Source: Gordonia westfalica (GTDB lineage: Bacteria > Actinomycetota > Actinomycetes > Mycobacteriales > Mycobacteriaceae). From it: a stretch of DNA of 64,000 nt. Each line of letters opens with the position of its first letter. Position 1 is the stretch's first letter. A program made the translations under genes and the position numbers. The stretch covers positions 744,001-808,000 of the forward strand of contig NZ_FNLM01000034.1 in assembly GCF_900105725.1 (NCBI RefSeq), in the 5' to 3' direction. This document shows positions 9,739 to 19,062 of the stretch, piece after piece. The notes under the pieces are model-generated. The model saw nothing but the letters and a program-made list of their open reading frames with translations. It was not told where the DNA came from and did not search any database.

Positions 9739-10928
9739 CGCACCACCCTACGTCGCATGACCGTCACCGGGTCCACCGTGTCGGCGCCGCTCGCCCCGAT
9801 CCGTTGCGCGCGCCGCGTGTGTTCGGGATCGTCGAGGACCGTGCGGACGGCGTCGGCGACGGCGTCGACCGTGAGCGGACGTACCCACCGGCCGGCACCG
9901 GCGCGCTGTAGCCGGTTCGCCAGTTCCCACTGATCGCCGCCGCCGGGGACCGCGACCACCGGCACCCCGGCAGTCATCGCCTTGGCCAGGATCCCGTGCC
10001 CGGAGCCGCAGATCAGCACCTGCGCGTCGGCCAGCACCTCGTCCTGTCTTCCCAGGCCCACGGTGATCGGGGCCGAGCCGTCGTCGCCGAAGCCGAAACG
10101 GGCGAGGTCGTCGGCGGAGGGCCGACGCAGTCCCGAGACCACCTCTCGGACACGCCGGCCCAGGACCCGCTCGGACAGTGCCTCGAGGACCACGCCGACC
10201 ATGTCGGGGGCGCCCGTCTCCGCGGTCGACGGTGCCAGCACGACGAGCGGCTCGTCACCGTCGGGACGGTCGAAGACGTCGTCGGTGGGTTCCCACAGCA
10301 GCGGACCGATCAGATGGGTGTCGGCCGGCCAGTCGGGCCGCGGCACCTCGAGTCCCGGCAGCGTGGCGACGAATCGCGCGTACGGGCCGTCGTCGACCGC
10401 CGGGAGACCGATCGACTCCCGCGCGGCGGCGCGCTGCCGCTCCCCTCTGCGGATGGACGTCGCGGTCGCGGCGCGCATCAAGGTGTCCCGGAGGCGCCCG
10501 CCGATACCGGTTCCCGGGGCGAGTCCCGAACCGATCGGCGGCAGGCCGCGGGACGGCAGGTACAGCGGGTGGGGCGACAGCTCGATCCACGGCAGGCCGA
10601 CGAGCTCCGCCGCCCATCCCCCGCAGACGGTGATGACATCGGAGACGACGAGATCGGTGCCCGACTCCGACAGGACGGGGGCGAGCAGTTGCGCCATGCG
10701 CGCCGCGCGAGCGCTGAGTTTGTCGCCGGCATCGGCGTCGTCATCGACATCGGTCGCCGCGAGACCGGGTAGCCCGGCGATGTCGATGCCACGACGACGC
10801 GCGGCGTCCGACCAGTTCAGTCCGGTGTAGACCGTGGCCCGATGACCGGCCGCGACACATCGCTCGGCGAGGGCGAAGGCCGGAAACGCATGTCCCGCAT
10901 CCGAACCCGCGACAAGTGCGACATGCAC
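9729..10928 (-). CDS. UDP-glycosyltransferase-like protein (Rv2739c-like)
   Basis: A 399-residue GT-B fold protein related to macrolide/MGT-type glycosyltransferases. The N terminus (HVALVAGSDAGHAFPAFALAERC) is the acceptor-domain start, and the C-terminal half carries VLICGSGHGILAKAMTAGVPVVAVPGGGDQWELANRL, which corresponds to the nucleotide-sugar binding H..G..S..E motif region. Here GSGHGI replaces the usual HGGAGT, and ...GDQWELA resembles the D-Q pair that contacts the sugar. Substrate is unknown. It starts with GTG 10 bases after the pspA stop, so it is probably the last but one gene of a pspA transcript. Confidence 0.78.
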   Translation of the reverse strand: MHVALVAGSDAGHAFPAFALAERCVAAGHRATVYTGLNWSDAARRRGIDIAGLPGLAATDVDDDADAGDKLSARAARMAQLLAPVLSESGTDLVVSDVITVCGGWAAELVGLPWIELSPHPLYLPSRGLPPIGSGLAPGTGIGGRLRDTLMRAATATSIRRGERQRAAARESIGLPAVDDGPYARFVATLPGLEVPRPDWPADTHLIGPLLWEPTDDVFDRPDGDEPLVVLAPSTAETGAPDMVGVVLEALSERVLGRRVREVVSGLRRPSADDLARFGFGDDGSAPITVGLGRQDEVLADAQVLICGSGHGILAKAMTAGVPVVAVPGGGDQWELANRLQRAGAGRWVRPLTVDAVADAVRTVLDDPEHTRRAQRIGASGADTVDPVTVMRRRVVRCA

Positions 10929-10938
10929 GTGTCGCCGG

Positions 10939-11760
10939 TCAGTTCTGCGTGGGCGGCTCGGTGGTCGGCGGGGTGGCCTGGGTCGCGGGCTGACCCTTCT
11001 GCAGCGGCGGCGCGGTGGCGCCGGCGGACGGCAGGGCGTCGCCGCGCATGCTGGCGCGGATCTGCTCGAGGCGTGAGTGACCGGCCATCTGGATGCCGGC
11101 CTGCTCGACCTCCTGCATCCGGCCCTGGACCGAGTTCTTGGCGAGCTCGGCCGAGCCGAGGGCGTTGGCGTAGCGACGCTCGATCTTCTCGCGCACCTGG
11201 TCGAGGTTCGGGGTGTTGCCGGGCACCGACAGCTCGCTCATCTGGTTGAGCGAAGCGCTGACCTGCTCCTGCATCTTGGCCTGCTCGAGCTGGCTGAGCA
11301 GCTTGGAACGCTCGGCGAGCTTCTGCTGGAGGATCATCGCGTTGCGCTCGACGGCCTTCTTGGCCTGATCGGCGGCCTGCAGCGACTGATCGTGCAGCGA
11401 TTTGAGGTCCTCGACGCTCTGCTCGGCGGTCACCAACTGCGCGGCGAAGGCCTCGGCGGCGTTCGTGTACTCGGTGGCCTTCTGGGTGTCGCCGGCGGCA
11501 GCGGCCTGATCGGCGAGCGTCAGCGCCTGCCGGGTGTTGGCCTGCAGGCGCTCGATGTCCTCGAGCTGCCGGTTGAGCTTCATCTCGAGCTGTCGCTGAT
11601 TGCCGATGACCGAGGCGGCCTGCTGGGACAACGCCTGATGCTGACGCTGAGCATCTTCGATCGCCTGCTGGATCTGGACCTTCGGGTCGGCGTGTTCGTC
11701 GATCTTCGCGTTACCGAGTGCGGTCAGATAACGCCACAACTTCACGAACGGGTTCGCCAT
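10939..11760 (-). CDS. pspA: Phage-shock/35-kDa antigen family membrane-stress protein PspA
   Basis: A PspA/IM30 (ESCRT-III-like) protein of 273 residues, equivalent to M. tuberculosis Rv2744c. It starts [26 protein letters not shown] and is followed by a long coiled coil (about 25-220) and a Pro/Thr/Gln-rich tail. Family members bind stressed membranes and maintain proton-motive force. The gene lies downstream of clgR on the same strand with a 109-base gap, as in the mycobacterial clgR-pspA-Rv2743c-Rv2742c unit. Here the membrane partners Rv2743c and Rv2742c are missing and a glycosyltransferase-like gene follows instead. Confidence 0.93.
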   Translation of the reverse strand: MANPFVKLWRYLTALGNAKIDEHADPKVQIQQAIEDAQRQHQALSQQAASVIGNQRQLEMKLNRQLEDIERLQANTRQALTLADQAAAAGDTQKATEYTNAAEAFAAQLVTAEQSVEDLKSLHDQSLQAADQAKKAVERNAMILQQKLAERSKLLSQLEQAKMQEQVSASLNQMSELSVPGNTPNLDQVREKIERRYANALGSAELAKNSVQGRMQEVEQAGIQMAGHSRLEQIRASMRGDALPSAGATAPPLQKGQPATQATPPTTEPPTQN

Positions 11761-11869
11761 GCTCTACGTCACTCCATTCAGGGGTTTGAGAGAACTGTGC
11801 ACACCAATCTAGTGGCTGCGGGTACCGATGAGGCCACAGCACGCCGAATGGTCATTCGGACGATCAGGA

Positions 11870-12205
11870 TCAGGCCGCGGCCAGCGCGGTGTCGTGGCGT
11901 CCGGCGGGTGCGGGGATGACCACCTTCGTCGCGGTCAGACCGGCCTCGGCCACCTCGGCGGCCACCGTCTCGGCGGGACGCATCGCGTTCCCGACGTCGA
12001 GGAGGAGGTCGGCGATCTCCACGTCGAGTGCATCGCAGATGGCCGCGAGCAGTTCGCTCGAGGCCTCCTTCTGGCCGCGCTCGACCTCGGAGAGGTAACC
12101 CAGGCTGACGCGTGCACCGGTGGACACCTCGCGCAGGGTCCGGCCCTGCTGCGTGCGGACCCGACGCAGGCTGTCGCCGAGCGCCTCACGTAAGAGCATC
12201 GCCAT
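11870..12205 (-). CDS. clgR: Transcriptional regulator ClgR
   Basis: An XRE/HTH protein of 111 residues with the ClgR sequence [41 protein letters not shown], including the helix-turn-helix. ClgR activates clp protease genes, recA-type NDp promoters and, in mycobacteria, the pspA system. AGGAG lies 6 bases before the ATG. The C terminus ends TALAAA, which resembles an ssrA-like degron and fits the known conditional proteolysis of ClgR by Clp. It lies between pgsA and pspA as in M. tuberculosis (Rv2745c). Confidence 0.95.
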   Translation of the reverse strand: MAMLLREALGDSLRRVRTQQGRTLREVSTGARVSLGYLSEVERGQKEASSELLAAICDALDVEIADLLLDVGNAMRPAETVAAEVAEAGLTATKVVIPAPAGRHDTALAAA

Positions 12206-12244
12206 CGAGTCTCCTCTCCCTGTCCACTGTCAGAGAACGCCTCA

Positions 12245-12269
12245 CGCGGCCGAATGGTTCCCGGCCGCG
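12245..12269 (-). terminator. Hairpin between pgsA and clgR
   Basis: Perfect 8-base stem CGCGGCCG/CGGCCGCG with a 9-base loop, about 23 bases after the pgsA stop. There is no U-tract, which is common in actinobacteria. It could end pgsA transcription and leave clgR on its own promoter. Confidence 0.45.
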
Positions 12270-12291
12270 GTTCCCCCGACGATAGTCGAAC

Positions 12292-12993
12292 TCAGCGCCC
12301 CGCGCCGGTTCCTCCCACGGCCCGTCGCTTGTGCGGCGCCGGCTCCGGATCGGGGGTGTCGGTGCTGGACCGCACCTTGATCGCCTGCCACGTGTAGTCG
12401 AGGCCGGTGTAGATGGTGACGACCACCGCGAGACCCATCACGATGTCGGCGGCGAGGTGCCATCCGCCGCCGAGCGGCGCCAGGTACAACCCGATCGCGA
12501 CCGCCTGCAGCAGCGTCTTGAGCTTGCCGCCGCGGCTGGCGGGGATCACCTTGTGGCGCAACACCCAGAAGCGCAACGCGGTGACCCACACTTCGCGCGC
12601 GACGATGACCGCGGTGACCCACCACGGCAGGATGCCGAGGATCGAGAGCCCGACGAGCGCGCCGCCGATGAGGGCCTTGTCGGCGATCGGGTCGGCCATC
12701 TTGCCGAAGTCGGTGATCAGGCCGCGCTCCCGGGCGATGCGTCCGTCGTACCGATCGGTGAGGGCCGCGACCACGAAGACGACCGTCGCGATCGTGCGCC
12801 ACAGCGTCGACTCACCGGACTCCATGAATAACGCCACCAGGAACACCGGGACCAGGAGGATCCGGAAGACGGTGAGTGCGTTGGCGATGTTGACGACCGG
12901 GACCGGGTCGACGGGGTCGGTGATGTGGTCCGGCCCGCGGCCCACATTTGCGATACCTTTTTCGTCGACGGCCCGCCGAATGCGATCGGTCAT
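12292..12993 (-). CDS. pgsA: CDP-alcohol phosphatidyltransferase (PgsA3-like)
   Basis: A membrane enzyme transferring a phosphatidyl group from CDP-diacylglycerol to an alcohol, most likely glycerol-3-phosphate (phosphatidylglycerophosphate synthase). The catalytic pattern D-x2-D-G-x2-A-R-x3-G-x3-D-x3-D is seen in DRYDGRIARERG followed by DFGKMADPIAD. Membrane helices include IATVVFVVAAL, LSILGILPWWVTAVIVA and IVMGLAVVVTIYTGL. The protein is 233 residues from the ATG at 12993; a GTG at 12999 is an equally open start. In mycobacteria the equivalent gene (Rv2746c) sits in the clgR-pspA stress region, as here. Confidence 0.88.
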   Translation of the reverse strand: MTDRIRRAVDEKGIANVGRGPDHITDPVDPVPVVNIANALTVFRILLVPVFLVALFMESGESTLWRTIATVVFVVAALTDRYDGRIARERGLITDFGKMADPIADKALIGGALVGLSILGILPWWVTAVIVAREVWVTALRFWVLRHKVIPASRGGKLKTLLQAVAIGLYLAPLGGGWHLAADIVMGLAVVVTIYTGLDYTWQAIKVRSSTDTPDPEPAPHKRRAVGGTGAGR

Positions 12994-13163
12994 GAGCACA
13001 CCCCCGGGCGCGGACAGGTTCCGCGATACACGGGAATTCTCATACGCACGCCCAACAGGGTATCGGCCCGCGCCGCGTGGCAGGTCAACCGGGCCGATCC
13101 GCGCGGACGCGCCCAGGGATCACCGCGGGACGCGCGGGCCCCGCAGGACTAAGGTGTGTTCCC

Positions 13164-13739
13164 ATGTCCCCCGTCTCCCCGGAGCCCGCCGAATCCCGAT
13201 CCGCGGCGGATCCCGTTGCGCCCGAACCGACTACTGGCGATGTCGTGGTCCGACGCGCGCGTACGTCGGACGTGCCGCGCGTCAAGGAGCTGATCGACAA
13301 GTACGCGGGGAAGATCCTCCTGGAGAAGAACCTCGTCACCCTGTACGAGTCCGTGCAGGAGTTCTGGGTGGCCGACCTCGACGGCATGGTCGTGGGTTGC
13401 GGTGCGCTCCACGTGCTGTGGGCCGACCTCGGCGAGGTCCGCACGGTTGCGGTCGACCCGACGTTCTCCGGCCGCGGTATCGGGCACAAGATCGTCGGCC
13501 GGTTGATGGAGGTCGCCCGAGAGCTCGCGCTGTCCCGCGTCTTCGTGCTGACGTTCGAGACGAGCTTCTTCGCCCGGCACGGCTTCAGCGAGATCCAGGG
13601 CACCCCCGTCACCCGCGAGGTGTTCGAGGAGATGTGTCGCTCCTACGACACGGGTGTCGCCGAGTTCCTCGACCTGAGTTACGTCAAACCCAACACCCTG
13701 GGCAACACCAGGATGCTGGCCACCATCTCCCAGGAGTGA
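13164..13739 (+). CDS. argA: Amino-acid N-acetyltransferase (single-domain NAGS)
   Basis: A GNAT-fold protein of 191 residues, equivalent to M. tuberculosis Rv2747, which makes N-acetyl-L-glutamate, the first step of arginine synthesis. Features are VRRARTSDVPRVKELID, the acetyl-CoA loop VDPTFSGRGIGHKIVGRLM, and FETSFFARHGFSEI. It is the short actinobacterial form without an amino-acid kinase domain. AAGG precedes the ATG at 13164 by about 9 bases. It is divergent from pgsA and followed 4 bases later by the YciI gene. Confidence 0.9.
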   Translation: MSPVSPEPAESRSAADPVAPEPTTGDVVVRRARTSDVPRVKELIDKYAGKILLEKNLVTLYESVQEFWVADLDGMVVGCGALHVLWADLGEVRTVAVDPTFSGRGIGHKIVGRLMEVARELALSRVFVLTFETSFFARHGFSEIQGTPVTREVFEEMCRSYDTGVAEFLDLSYVKPNTLGNTRMLATISQE

Positions 13740-13743
13740 GCAG

Positions 13744-14028
13744 ATGCCCTATTTCGCAGTGCAGTACACCTACCGTCCGGGCAAGGCCATGCTCCGCGAC
13801 GAGCACCGGCCGCTCCATCGGGAGTGGCTGGGAGAAGAGCACAAGGCGGGCAACGTGCTCGTCGCGGGACCGTACCCGGACGGGTCGGGCGCGCTGATCA
13901 TCATCAGCGCGGCCGACCTCGAGGCGGCCGAGGCGTTCCTCGCCAACGACCCGTTCCAGGCCCACCAGGCCGTCGACGCGATCCGCATCGACGAGTGGAC
14001 TCAGGTCTTCGGGCCGTTCGGCGCCTGA
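13744..14028 (+). CDS. YciI-family protein
   Basis: A 94-residue YCII-domain protein (dimeric ferredoxin-like fold). The conserved His/Asp region appears as RPLHREWLGEEHKAGNVLVAGPYPDGSG followed by AEAFLANDPF. YciI proteins are proposed hydrolases or isomerases; no substrate is established. It starts 4 bases after argA, so it is co-transcribed. Its last 28 bases overlap the convergent terC gene. Confidence 0.88.
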   Translation: MPYFAVQYTYRPGKAMLRDEHRPLHREWLGEEHKAGNVLVAGPYPDGSGALIIISAADLEAAEAFLANDPFQAHQAVDAIRIDEWTQVFGPFGA

Positions 14029-15020
14029 GCCGAGTCCTCCCGGCCGGCGACCCCCCGCCGGCTCTTCACCAGGCTCGCGACGGTGGTGATGACGAGGACA
14101 CCCAGGATCACCGAGAGCGACAGCGGCGTCGAGATCTCCGGGACGCTCACGTGCTCGCCGCCGTTGATGAAGGGCAGGGTGTTCTCGTGCAGGGCGTGCA
14201 GGACCAGCTTGGTGCCGATGAACGCCAGGATGATCGACAGGCCGATCGACAGGTACACGAGCCGGTCGAGCAGTCCGCCGAGCAGGAAGTACAGCTGGCG
14301 CAGGCCCATGAGCGCAAAGGCGTTGGCGGTGAACACCAGGTACGGCTCTGAGGTCAGGCCGTAGATCGCCGGGATCGAGTCGAGGGCGAACAGCACGTCG
14401 GTGAAGCCGATGACGATGAGCACCATGAGCATCGGCGTCGCGAGCCGCTTGCCGTTGACACGGGTGAAGAGCTTGTCTCGGTCGTAGGAGTCATGGGTGC
14501 GCAGGAACCGCTTGACGAAACGTTCGAGCCGTGTCTCCCGCTGCTCCTCGTGCTCGACGGGGTCGTCGCTCTCGCGGACCAGCTTGACCGCGGTGAAGAT
14601 CAGGAAGGCGCCGAACAGGTAGAAGACCCAGCTGTAGGCGTTGATGGCGGCCGCGCCGACGGCGATGAAGATACCGCGCATGGCCAGCGCCATGACGATG
14701 CCGAGCAGCAGCACCTTTTGCTGGTACTCCGGCGGCACCGCGAACTTCGCCATGATGATGACGAAGACGAACAGGTTGTCCACCGAGAGCGCCTTCTCGG
14801 TGACGTATCCGGCGAAGTACTCACCGCCGAACGTCGACCCCCACTTCCACCAGACGAACAGACCGAACACGATCGCGATCGTGATGTACACCGCAGACCA
14901 GGTGCCCGATTCCTTGAGCGACGGGGCGTGCGGCACGCGCACGTGGGAGAAGAAGTCGAACACGAACAATCCGAGGATCACCGCAACGGTGATCAGCCAC
15001 ACGGATACAGAGACATCCAC
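14001..15020 (-). CDS. TerC-family integral membrane protein (Mn2+ exporter type)
   Basis: A 339-residue multi-helix membrane protein of the TerC/Alx family. Hallmarks are the acidic motif EKALSVDNLFVFVIIM (about 75-90) and the second one VIGFTDVLFALDSIPAIYG (about 198-216), whose aspartates are thought to bind the metal. Members linked to Mn2+ riboswitches export manganese, partly to metallate exoenzymes. The GTG start at 15020 has GGAGGAATTCT just upstream. A yybP-ykoY-like leader precedes the gene, so manganese efflux is the favoured role over tellurite resistance. Confidence 0.9.
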   Translation of the reverse strand: MDVSVSVWLITVAVILGLFVFDFFSHVRVPHAPSLKESGTWSAVYITIAIVFGLFVWWKWGSTFGGEYFAGYVTEKALSVDNLFVFVIIMAKFAVPPEYQQKVLLLGIVMALAMRGIFIAVGAAAINAYSWVFYLFGAFLIFTAVKLVRESDDPVEHEEQRETRLERFVKRFLRTHDSYDRDKLFTRVNGKRLATPMLMVLIVIGFTDVLFALDSIPAIYGLTSEPYLVFTANAFALMGLRQLYFLLGGLLDRLVYLSIGLSIILAFIGTKLVLHALHENTLPFINGGEHVSVPEISTPLSLSVILGVLVITTVASLVKSRRGVAGREDSAQAPNGPKT

Positions 15021-15054
15021 AGAATTCCTCCAGCAGGCAGCTTCAGCTGACGAG

Positions 15055-15178
15055 CCAGAGGTCTCTCCCGCCGAAATGGCGGCCGACGCTCCGGGCCAGG
15101 GCTGCGACGATGATCGGCATCATCGCGGGCCGTGACCGTATTGACGGAGACGCCGCGTCGGGGATACTCCCCTCATGG
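15055..15178 (-). promoter_or_regulatory. Mn2+ riboswitch (yybP-ykoY type) upstream of terC
   Basis: Read on the minus strand, CCATGAGGGGAGTA begins the element. CGTCAATACGG follows in the first arm, and GAGACCTCTGG closes it. The P1 helix pairs CCA(T)GAGG with CCTCTGG with one bulge. GGGGAGTA, CGTCAAT and AGACC are the conserved elements of yybP-ykoY riboswitches, where manganese bound between two loops stabilises the structure. It ends 35 bases before the TerC start, so control by Mn2+ is likely. Confidence 0.85.
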
Positions 15179-15240
15179 ATCTGCCGCCACCTTAGTACAG
15201 GCTGTAGTAAGTCCGCAGAAACCCCAGTTCAGAAGGTTTC

Positions 15241-18200
15241 TCAGTCTCCCGAACCGTCGGTTTCCTCGCCACCACCGGTGATCGAGGCGATGACCCCGGC
15301 GAGCTCGTCGGGTTTGACGAGCACCTCGCGCGCCTTGGAACCCTCGCTCGGTCCGACGACGCCTCGTGTCTCCATGAGGTCCATCAGGCGGCCCGCCTTG
15401 GCGAAGCCGACGCGCAGCTTGCGCTGGAGCATCGACGTCGAGCCGAACTGGCTGGAGACGACGAGCTCGATCGCCTGCAGCAGGTCGTCGAGGTCGTTGC
15501 CGATGTCGCTGTCGATGTCTTTCTTGTCGCCGGCCTTCGCCGCGGTGACGCCCTCGGTGTACTCCGGCTCGGCCTGTTCCTTGGCGAAGTCGACGACGGC
15601 CGCGATCTCCTCGTCGGAGATGTAGGCGCCCTGCATGCGGATGGGCTTGTTGGCGCCCATCGGCAGGAACAGGCCGTCACCCATGCCGATGAGCTTCTCG
15701 GCACCGGGCTGATCGAGGATGACGCGCGAGTCGGTCAGCGACGACGTGGCGAACGCGAGGCGCGACGGCACGTTCGTCTTGATCAGACCGGTGACGACGT
15801 CGACCGACGGGCGCTGCGTCGCGAGGACCAGGTGGATACCGGCGGCGCGCGCCTTCTGGGTGATGCGCACGATCGCCTCCTCGACGTCGCGCGGTGCGGT
15901 CATCATCAGGTCGGCGAGCTCGTCGACGATGGCGAGGATGTACGGGTACGGCTTGTAGACGCGTTCGCTGCCCAGCGGGGTGGTGATGTCCCCCGAGCGC
16001 ACCTTCGCGTTGAAGTCGTCGATGTGACGCACCCGCGAGGCCTTCATGTCCTGGTAGCGCTGCTCCATCTCCTCCACCAGCCAGGCGAGGGCCGCGGCGG
16101 CCTTCTTGGGCTGGGTGATGATGGGCGTGATCAGGTGCGGGATGCCCTCGTACGGCGTGAGTTCCACCATCTTCGGGTCGATGAGGATCATCCGGACCTG
16201 GTCGGGCGTGGCGCGGCTCAGCAGCGAGACCAGCATCGAGTTGACGAAGCTCGACTTACCCGAGCCGGTCGAACCGGCGACGAGCAGGTGCGGCATCTTC
16301 GCCAGGTTCGCGCTGACGAAGTCGCCCTCGATGTCCTTGCCCAGACCGATGACCAGCGGGTGCTTGTCCTTGCGGGTCGACGGGGCGCTGAGGACGTCGG
16401 CCAGGCGGACCATCTCCCGGTCGGCGTTGGGCACCTCGATACCGACCGCGGACTTGCCGGGGATCGGCGCCAGCAGACGCACGTTGTCGGTCGCCGCGGC
16501 GTAGGCGATGTTGCGCTGTAGCGCGGTGATCTTCTCGACCTTCACGCCCGGCCCGAGCTCGACCTCGTACCGGGTGACCGTCGGTCCGCGGGTGTAGCCG
16601 GTGACGGCGGCGTCGATCTTGAACTGTTCGAGGACGCCGGTCATCCGGTCGATCATCTCGTCGTTGGCGCTGGTGCCGGCCTTCGGCGGATCGCCCTCGA
16701 GCAGTAGATGCGGCGGCGGGAGGATGTAGTCCCCCTCGGCGGCCGGGGCCGTCGACGAGAAGGTCTCCTCCTCGTCGAGGTCTGGTTCCGGCTCCGGCTC
16801 GGGCGCCGGCTTGGGTGCAGGCTTGGGAGCCGGACGCGCGGCCGGCGTCGTACGGCGGAAGGCGGCCGGGCGGGCCGGGGGCTCGATCACCTCGGTCATC
16901 TGCTCGTCGGCGGCGTTGTCACCGAACGGCTCGGTGAACGCGTCGGCGAAGTTCTCGGTGACCGCTTCCTCGATCGGTTCGTCGGCGATCTTGGCCGGCT
17001 TGCGACGCGACCGGCTCGTGGTCCGGGCCGACGTCTCGTCCGGCGGGTAGTTGTCGTACGGGTTCGACGAGTACTGGCGACGGGTCGCGCGGGAGCCGTA
17101 GGCGTCATCGTCGTCGGCGGGTGCCGCCGGGTCGCCGAAGTCGGGGTCCTCGTAGTTCTCCGCGTCCTCGTCCCAGTCGAGGTCGCCCTCCCAGGGCGCA
17201 TCGTCGGCACCGGCCACGCCCAGTCCGAGGTATCCGGCCGCGGCGTCGACGACCTCGCGAACGGTCCGCCCGCTGAGGATGAGGACACCGAAAGCCATGC
17301 ACAGCAACAGGATCGGAACCGATACCCAGGCGGTGACGCCTGCGGTGAGCGGGGTGCCGATGGCGAAACCGACGAAGCCCGCCGCGGCCGAACGGCCCGG
17401 CAGATCCAGCGGCGCACCCGCGATGAGATGCATGATGCCCAGCAGCGGCAGCACGACGAGGAATCCGCCGCCGACGTAACGGCCACGACGGTCGGGTGCG
17501 GCCGGACGTCGCATCAGCATGATCGCGAGTACGACGAGAGCCACCGGGACCACGACGGCCGCGGACCCGACGATCGCGCGGATCAGCGCCTCGATGAAGG
17601 CGCCGACCGGTCCGGCGGCGCCGAACCACACGCTCGCCGCGAACAGGAGACCCAGCGCCAGCAGACCGAGCGCGACGCCGTCCCGGCGATGACTGTGCCC
17701 CTGACCGCCCGACCTCTGGGCGCGCGCGCCCCGCGGGTCGGCATCGAGATCGTCGTCGTACTCGGTGTCGTCACCGTCGACGGCGTCCAGATCGAAATCG
17801 TCGTCGTCGAACGGGCGCGGCTCGGGACGCGGTCCGCGGCCGACGCCGGAACCCACGCGGGCGGCGCTGCCGACCCCGCGGGCGAACAGCGACCAGCCCG
17901 CGCCGATCCCCTTCCCCACCGCGGAGGCGCCGGCGGCAGCCACCGAACGACGGTGCAGATCGACCGATTCGGCCGAGGCGGAGGTGTTGCGGCGTCGCGG
18001 CGTCGCGGTCGCGGACTGCCGGGCCTGGGACTTGCCACCGGTGGAACGACCGGTCGTCCGCGACGACCCGGACTTGCTCGAACGGGCCTTGCCGGCCCCG
18101 CCCTTGCCCGCCCCGGTCTTGCTCGCACCGGTCTTGCTCGCACCGGTCTTGCTCGAACCGCCCCGGCTCGCGCTCGAGCGAGTCGCCGAACCGGTCGACC

Positions 18201-18288
18201 GTCCGCTGCTCTTGGCACCCGATCGCGTGCCGGATGCCCTCGACCCAGACGCGGACGTGCGCGTACCCGTGCTTGCCTTCGAAGCCAT
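15241..18288 (-). CDS. ftsK: DNA translocase FtsK
   Basis: Septal DNA pump of 1015 residues. Residues 1-190 are a Ser/Thr/Lys/Gly-rich, then acidic, cytoplasmic segment with SKTGA repeats. Four membrane helices follow (about 205-350). An acidic/Pro linker leads to the motor at about 540-920, with Walker A ([11 protein letters not shown]), Walker B ([13 protein letters not shown]) and [15 protein letters not shown]-terminal winged-helix gamma domain ([25 protein letters not shown]) recognises polar KOPS-like motifs. It resolves chromosome dimers together with XerCD. The gene stands alone with short intergenic regions on both sides. Confidence 0.96.
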   Translation of the reverse strand: MASKASTGTRTSASGSRASGTRSGAKSSGRSTGSATRSSASRGGSSKTGASKTGASKTGAGKGGAGKARSSKSGSSRTTGRSTGGKSQARQSATATPRRRNTSASAESVDLHRRSVAAAGASAVGKGIGAGWSLFARGVGSAARVGSGVGRGPRPEPRPFDDDDFDLDAVDGDDTEYDDDLDADPRGARAQRSGGQGHSHRRDGVALGLLALGLLFAASVWFGAAGPVGAFIEALIRAIVGSAAVVVPVALVVLAIMLMRRPAAPDRRGRYVGGGFLVVLPLLGIMHLIAGAPLDLPGRSAAAGFVGFAIGTPLTAGVTAWVSVPILLLCMAFGVLILSGRTVREVVDAAAGYLGLGVAGADDAPWEGDLDWDEDAENYEDPDFGDPAAPADDDDAYGSRATRRQYSSNPYDNYPPDETSARTTSRSRRKPAKIADEPIEEAVTENFADAFTEPFGDNAADEQMTEVIEPPARPAAFRRTTPAARPAPKPAPKPAPEPEPEPDLDEEETFSSTAPAAEGDYILPPPHLLLEGDPPKAGTSANDEMIDRMTGVLEQFKIDAAVTGYTRGPTVTRYEVELGPGVKVEKITALQRNIAYAAATDNVRLLAPIPGKSAVGIEVPNADREMVRLADVLSAPSTRKDKHPLVIGLGKDIEGDFVSANLAKMPHLLVAGSTGSGKSSFVNSMLVSLLSRATPDQVRMILIDPKMVELTPYEGIPHLITPIITQPKKAAAALAWLVEEMEQRYQDMKASRVRHIDDFNAKVRSGDITTPLGSERVYKPYPYILAIVDELADLMMTAPRDVEEAIVRITQKARAAGIHLVLATQRPSVDVVTGLIKTNVPSRLAFATSSLTDSRVILDQPGAEKLIGMGDGLFLPMGANKPIRMQGAYISDEEIAAVVDFAKEQAEPEYTEGVTAAKAGDKKDIDSDIGNDLDDLLQAIELVVSSQFGSTSMLQRKLRVGFAKAGRLMDLMETRGVVGPSEGSKAREVLVKPDELAGVIASITGGGEETDGSGD

Positions 18289-18385
18289 ACCGACAGACTA
18301 GTCGGCAGAGTTCACTTCAGTCACATGGGCAACACCGATAACGGCGCCGTGTCGAAGTTGTTACCCGGCCGCATCGGGACACGCC

Positions 18386-19018
18386 CTATAGGCCGTGAGA
18401 ACTCTCACGAACCGCGGCGATCGCGGCCGCATCGCCGTCGAAGGTCACCGCGACCGGGGCGCGTCCGAATGCGAACAGGACCAGTTCGCCGACCGATCCG
18501 GTGACCACCACCTCGTTCCCGGAGCCGACGGTGACCAGGTCCTCGCCGGTGGTCGTGCGCAGGGTCAGGCGCGCGGGGACCTTCTTCAGCGTCATCCTGG
18601 CCATCGAGGTGGCCGGACCGCGCAGTTCGGCCTCGAGTTCGGGTGAGAGCATCCGCGGCGTCCATCGACCCTCCGGGTCCGCTCCCCCGCGCAGTACGTC
18701 CTCGTGGTGGACGAACATCTCGGCGAGGTTGGCGAACCGGTCGACCAGTTTGAACGGCGAGTATACGGGCGGACCCGACGCGAGCTCGGCGAGCAGTTCG
18801 TCGAAGTCCCGCTGGGCCGCCTTCCTCCGCACCTTCTCGGTGTATCCGGCGAACGCGGGGATCATGATGCCCGGCCCGGTGTCGGGTCGCCGTTCGCGAA
18901 CGACGAGATGGGCCAACAGATCGCGGGTGGTCCAGCCCTCACAGAGGGTGGGCGCGTCCGGGCCCACCTTCTTCAGGGTCTCGACGAGAGCCGCTCGTTC
19001 TTCCTGTGCACCGGTCAC
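18386..19018 (-). CDS. DinB-fold/maleylpyruvate-isomerase-like protein (TIGR03085-type)
   Basis: A 210-residue protein of the mycothiol-dependent DinB superfamily. It begins TGAQEERAALVETLKKVGPDAPTLCEGW followed by TTRDLLAHLVVRERRPD, and has EMFVHHEDVLRG near the middle. The conserved histidines in LLAHLVVRE and FVHHEDV are the usual metal ligands. The substrate is unknown; members use mycothiol or act as thiol transferases. I chose the GTG at 19018, with GGAGCG just upstream, because the much longer open frame runs back through RNase J. It lies 45 bases downstream of rnj. Confidence 0.82.
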   Translation of the reverse strand: MTGAQEERAALVETLKKVGPDAPTLCEGWTTRDLLAHLVVRERRPDTGPGIMIPAFAGYTEKVRRKAAQRDFDELLAELASGPPVYSPFKLVDRFANLAEMFVHHEDVLRGGADPEGRWTPRMLSPELEAELRGPATSMARMTLKKVPARLTLRTTTGEDLVTVGSGNEVVVTGSVGELVLFAFGRAPVAVTFDGDAAAIAAVRESSHGL

Positions 19019-19062
19019 CCGCTCCACAGTAACGAGCGTTTCGGCGATACCGCCGTACCGAT

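Noticed and set aside
16708..18504. 598-residue open frame antisense to ftsK
   Set aside because: Shadow of the repetitive FtsK N terminus; no recognisable domain.
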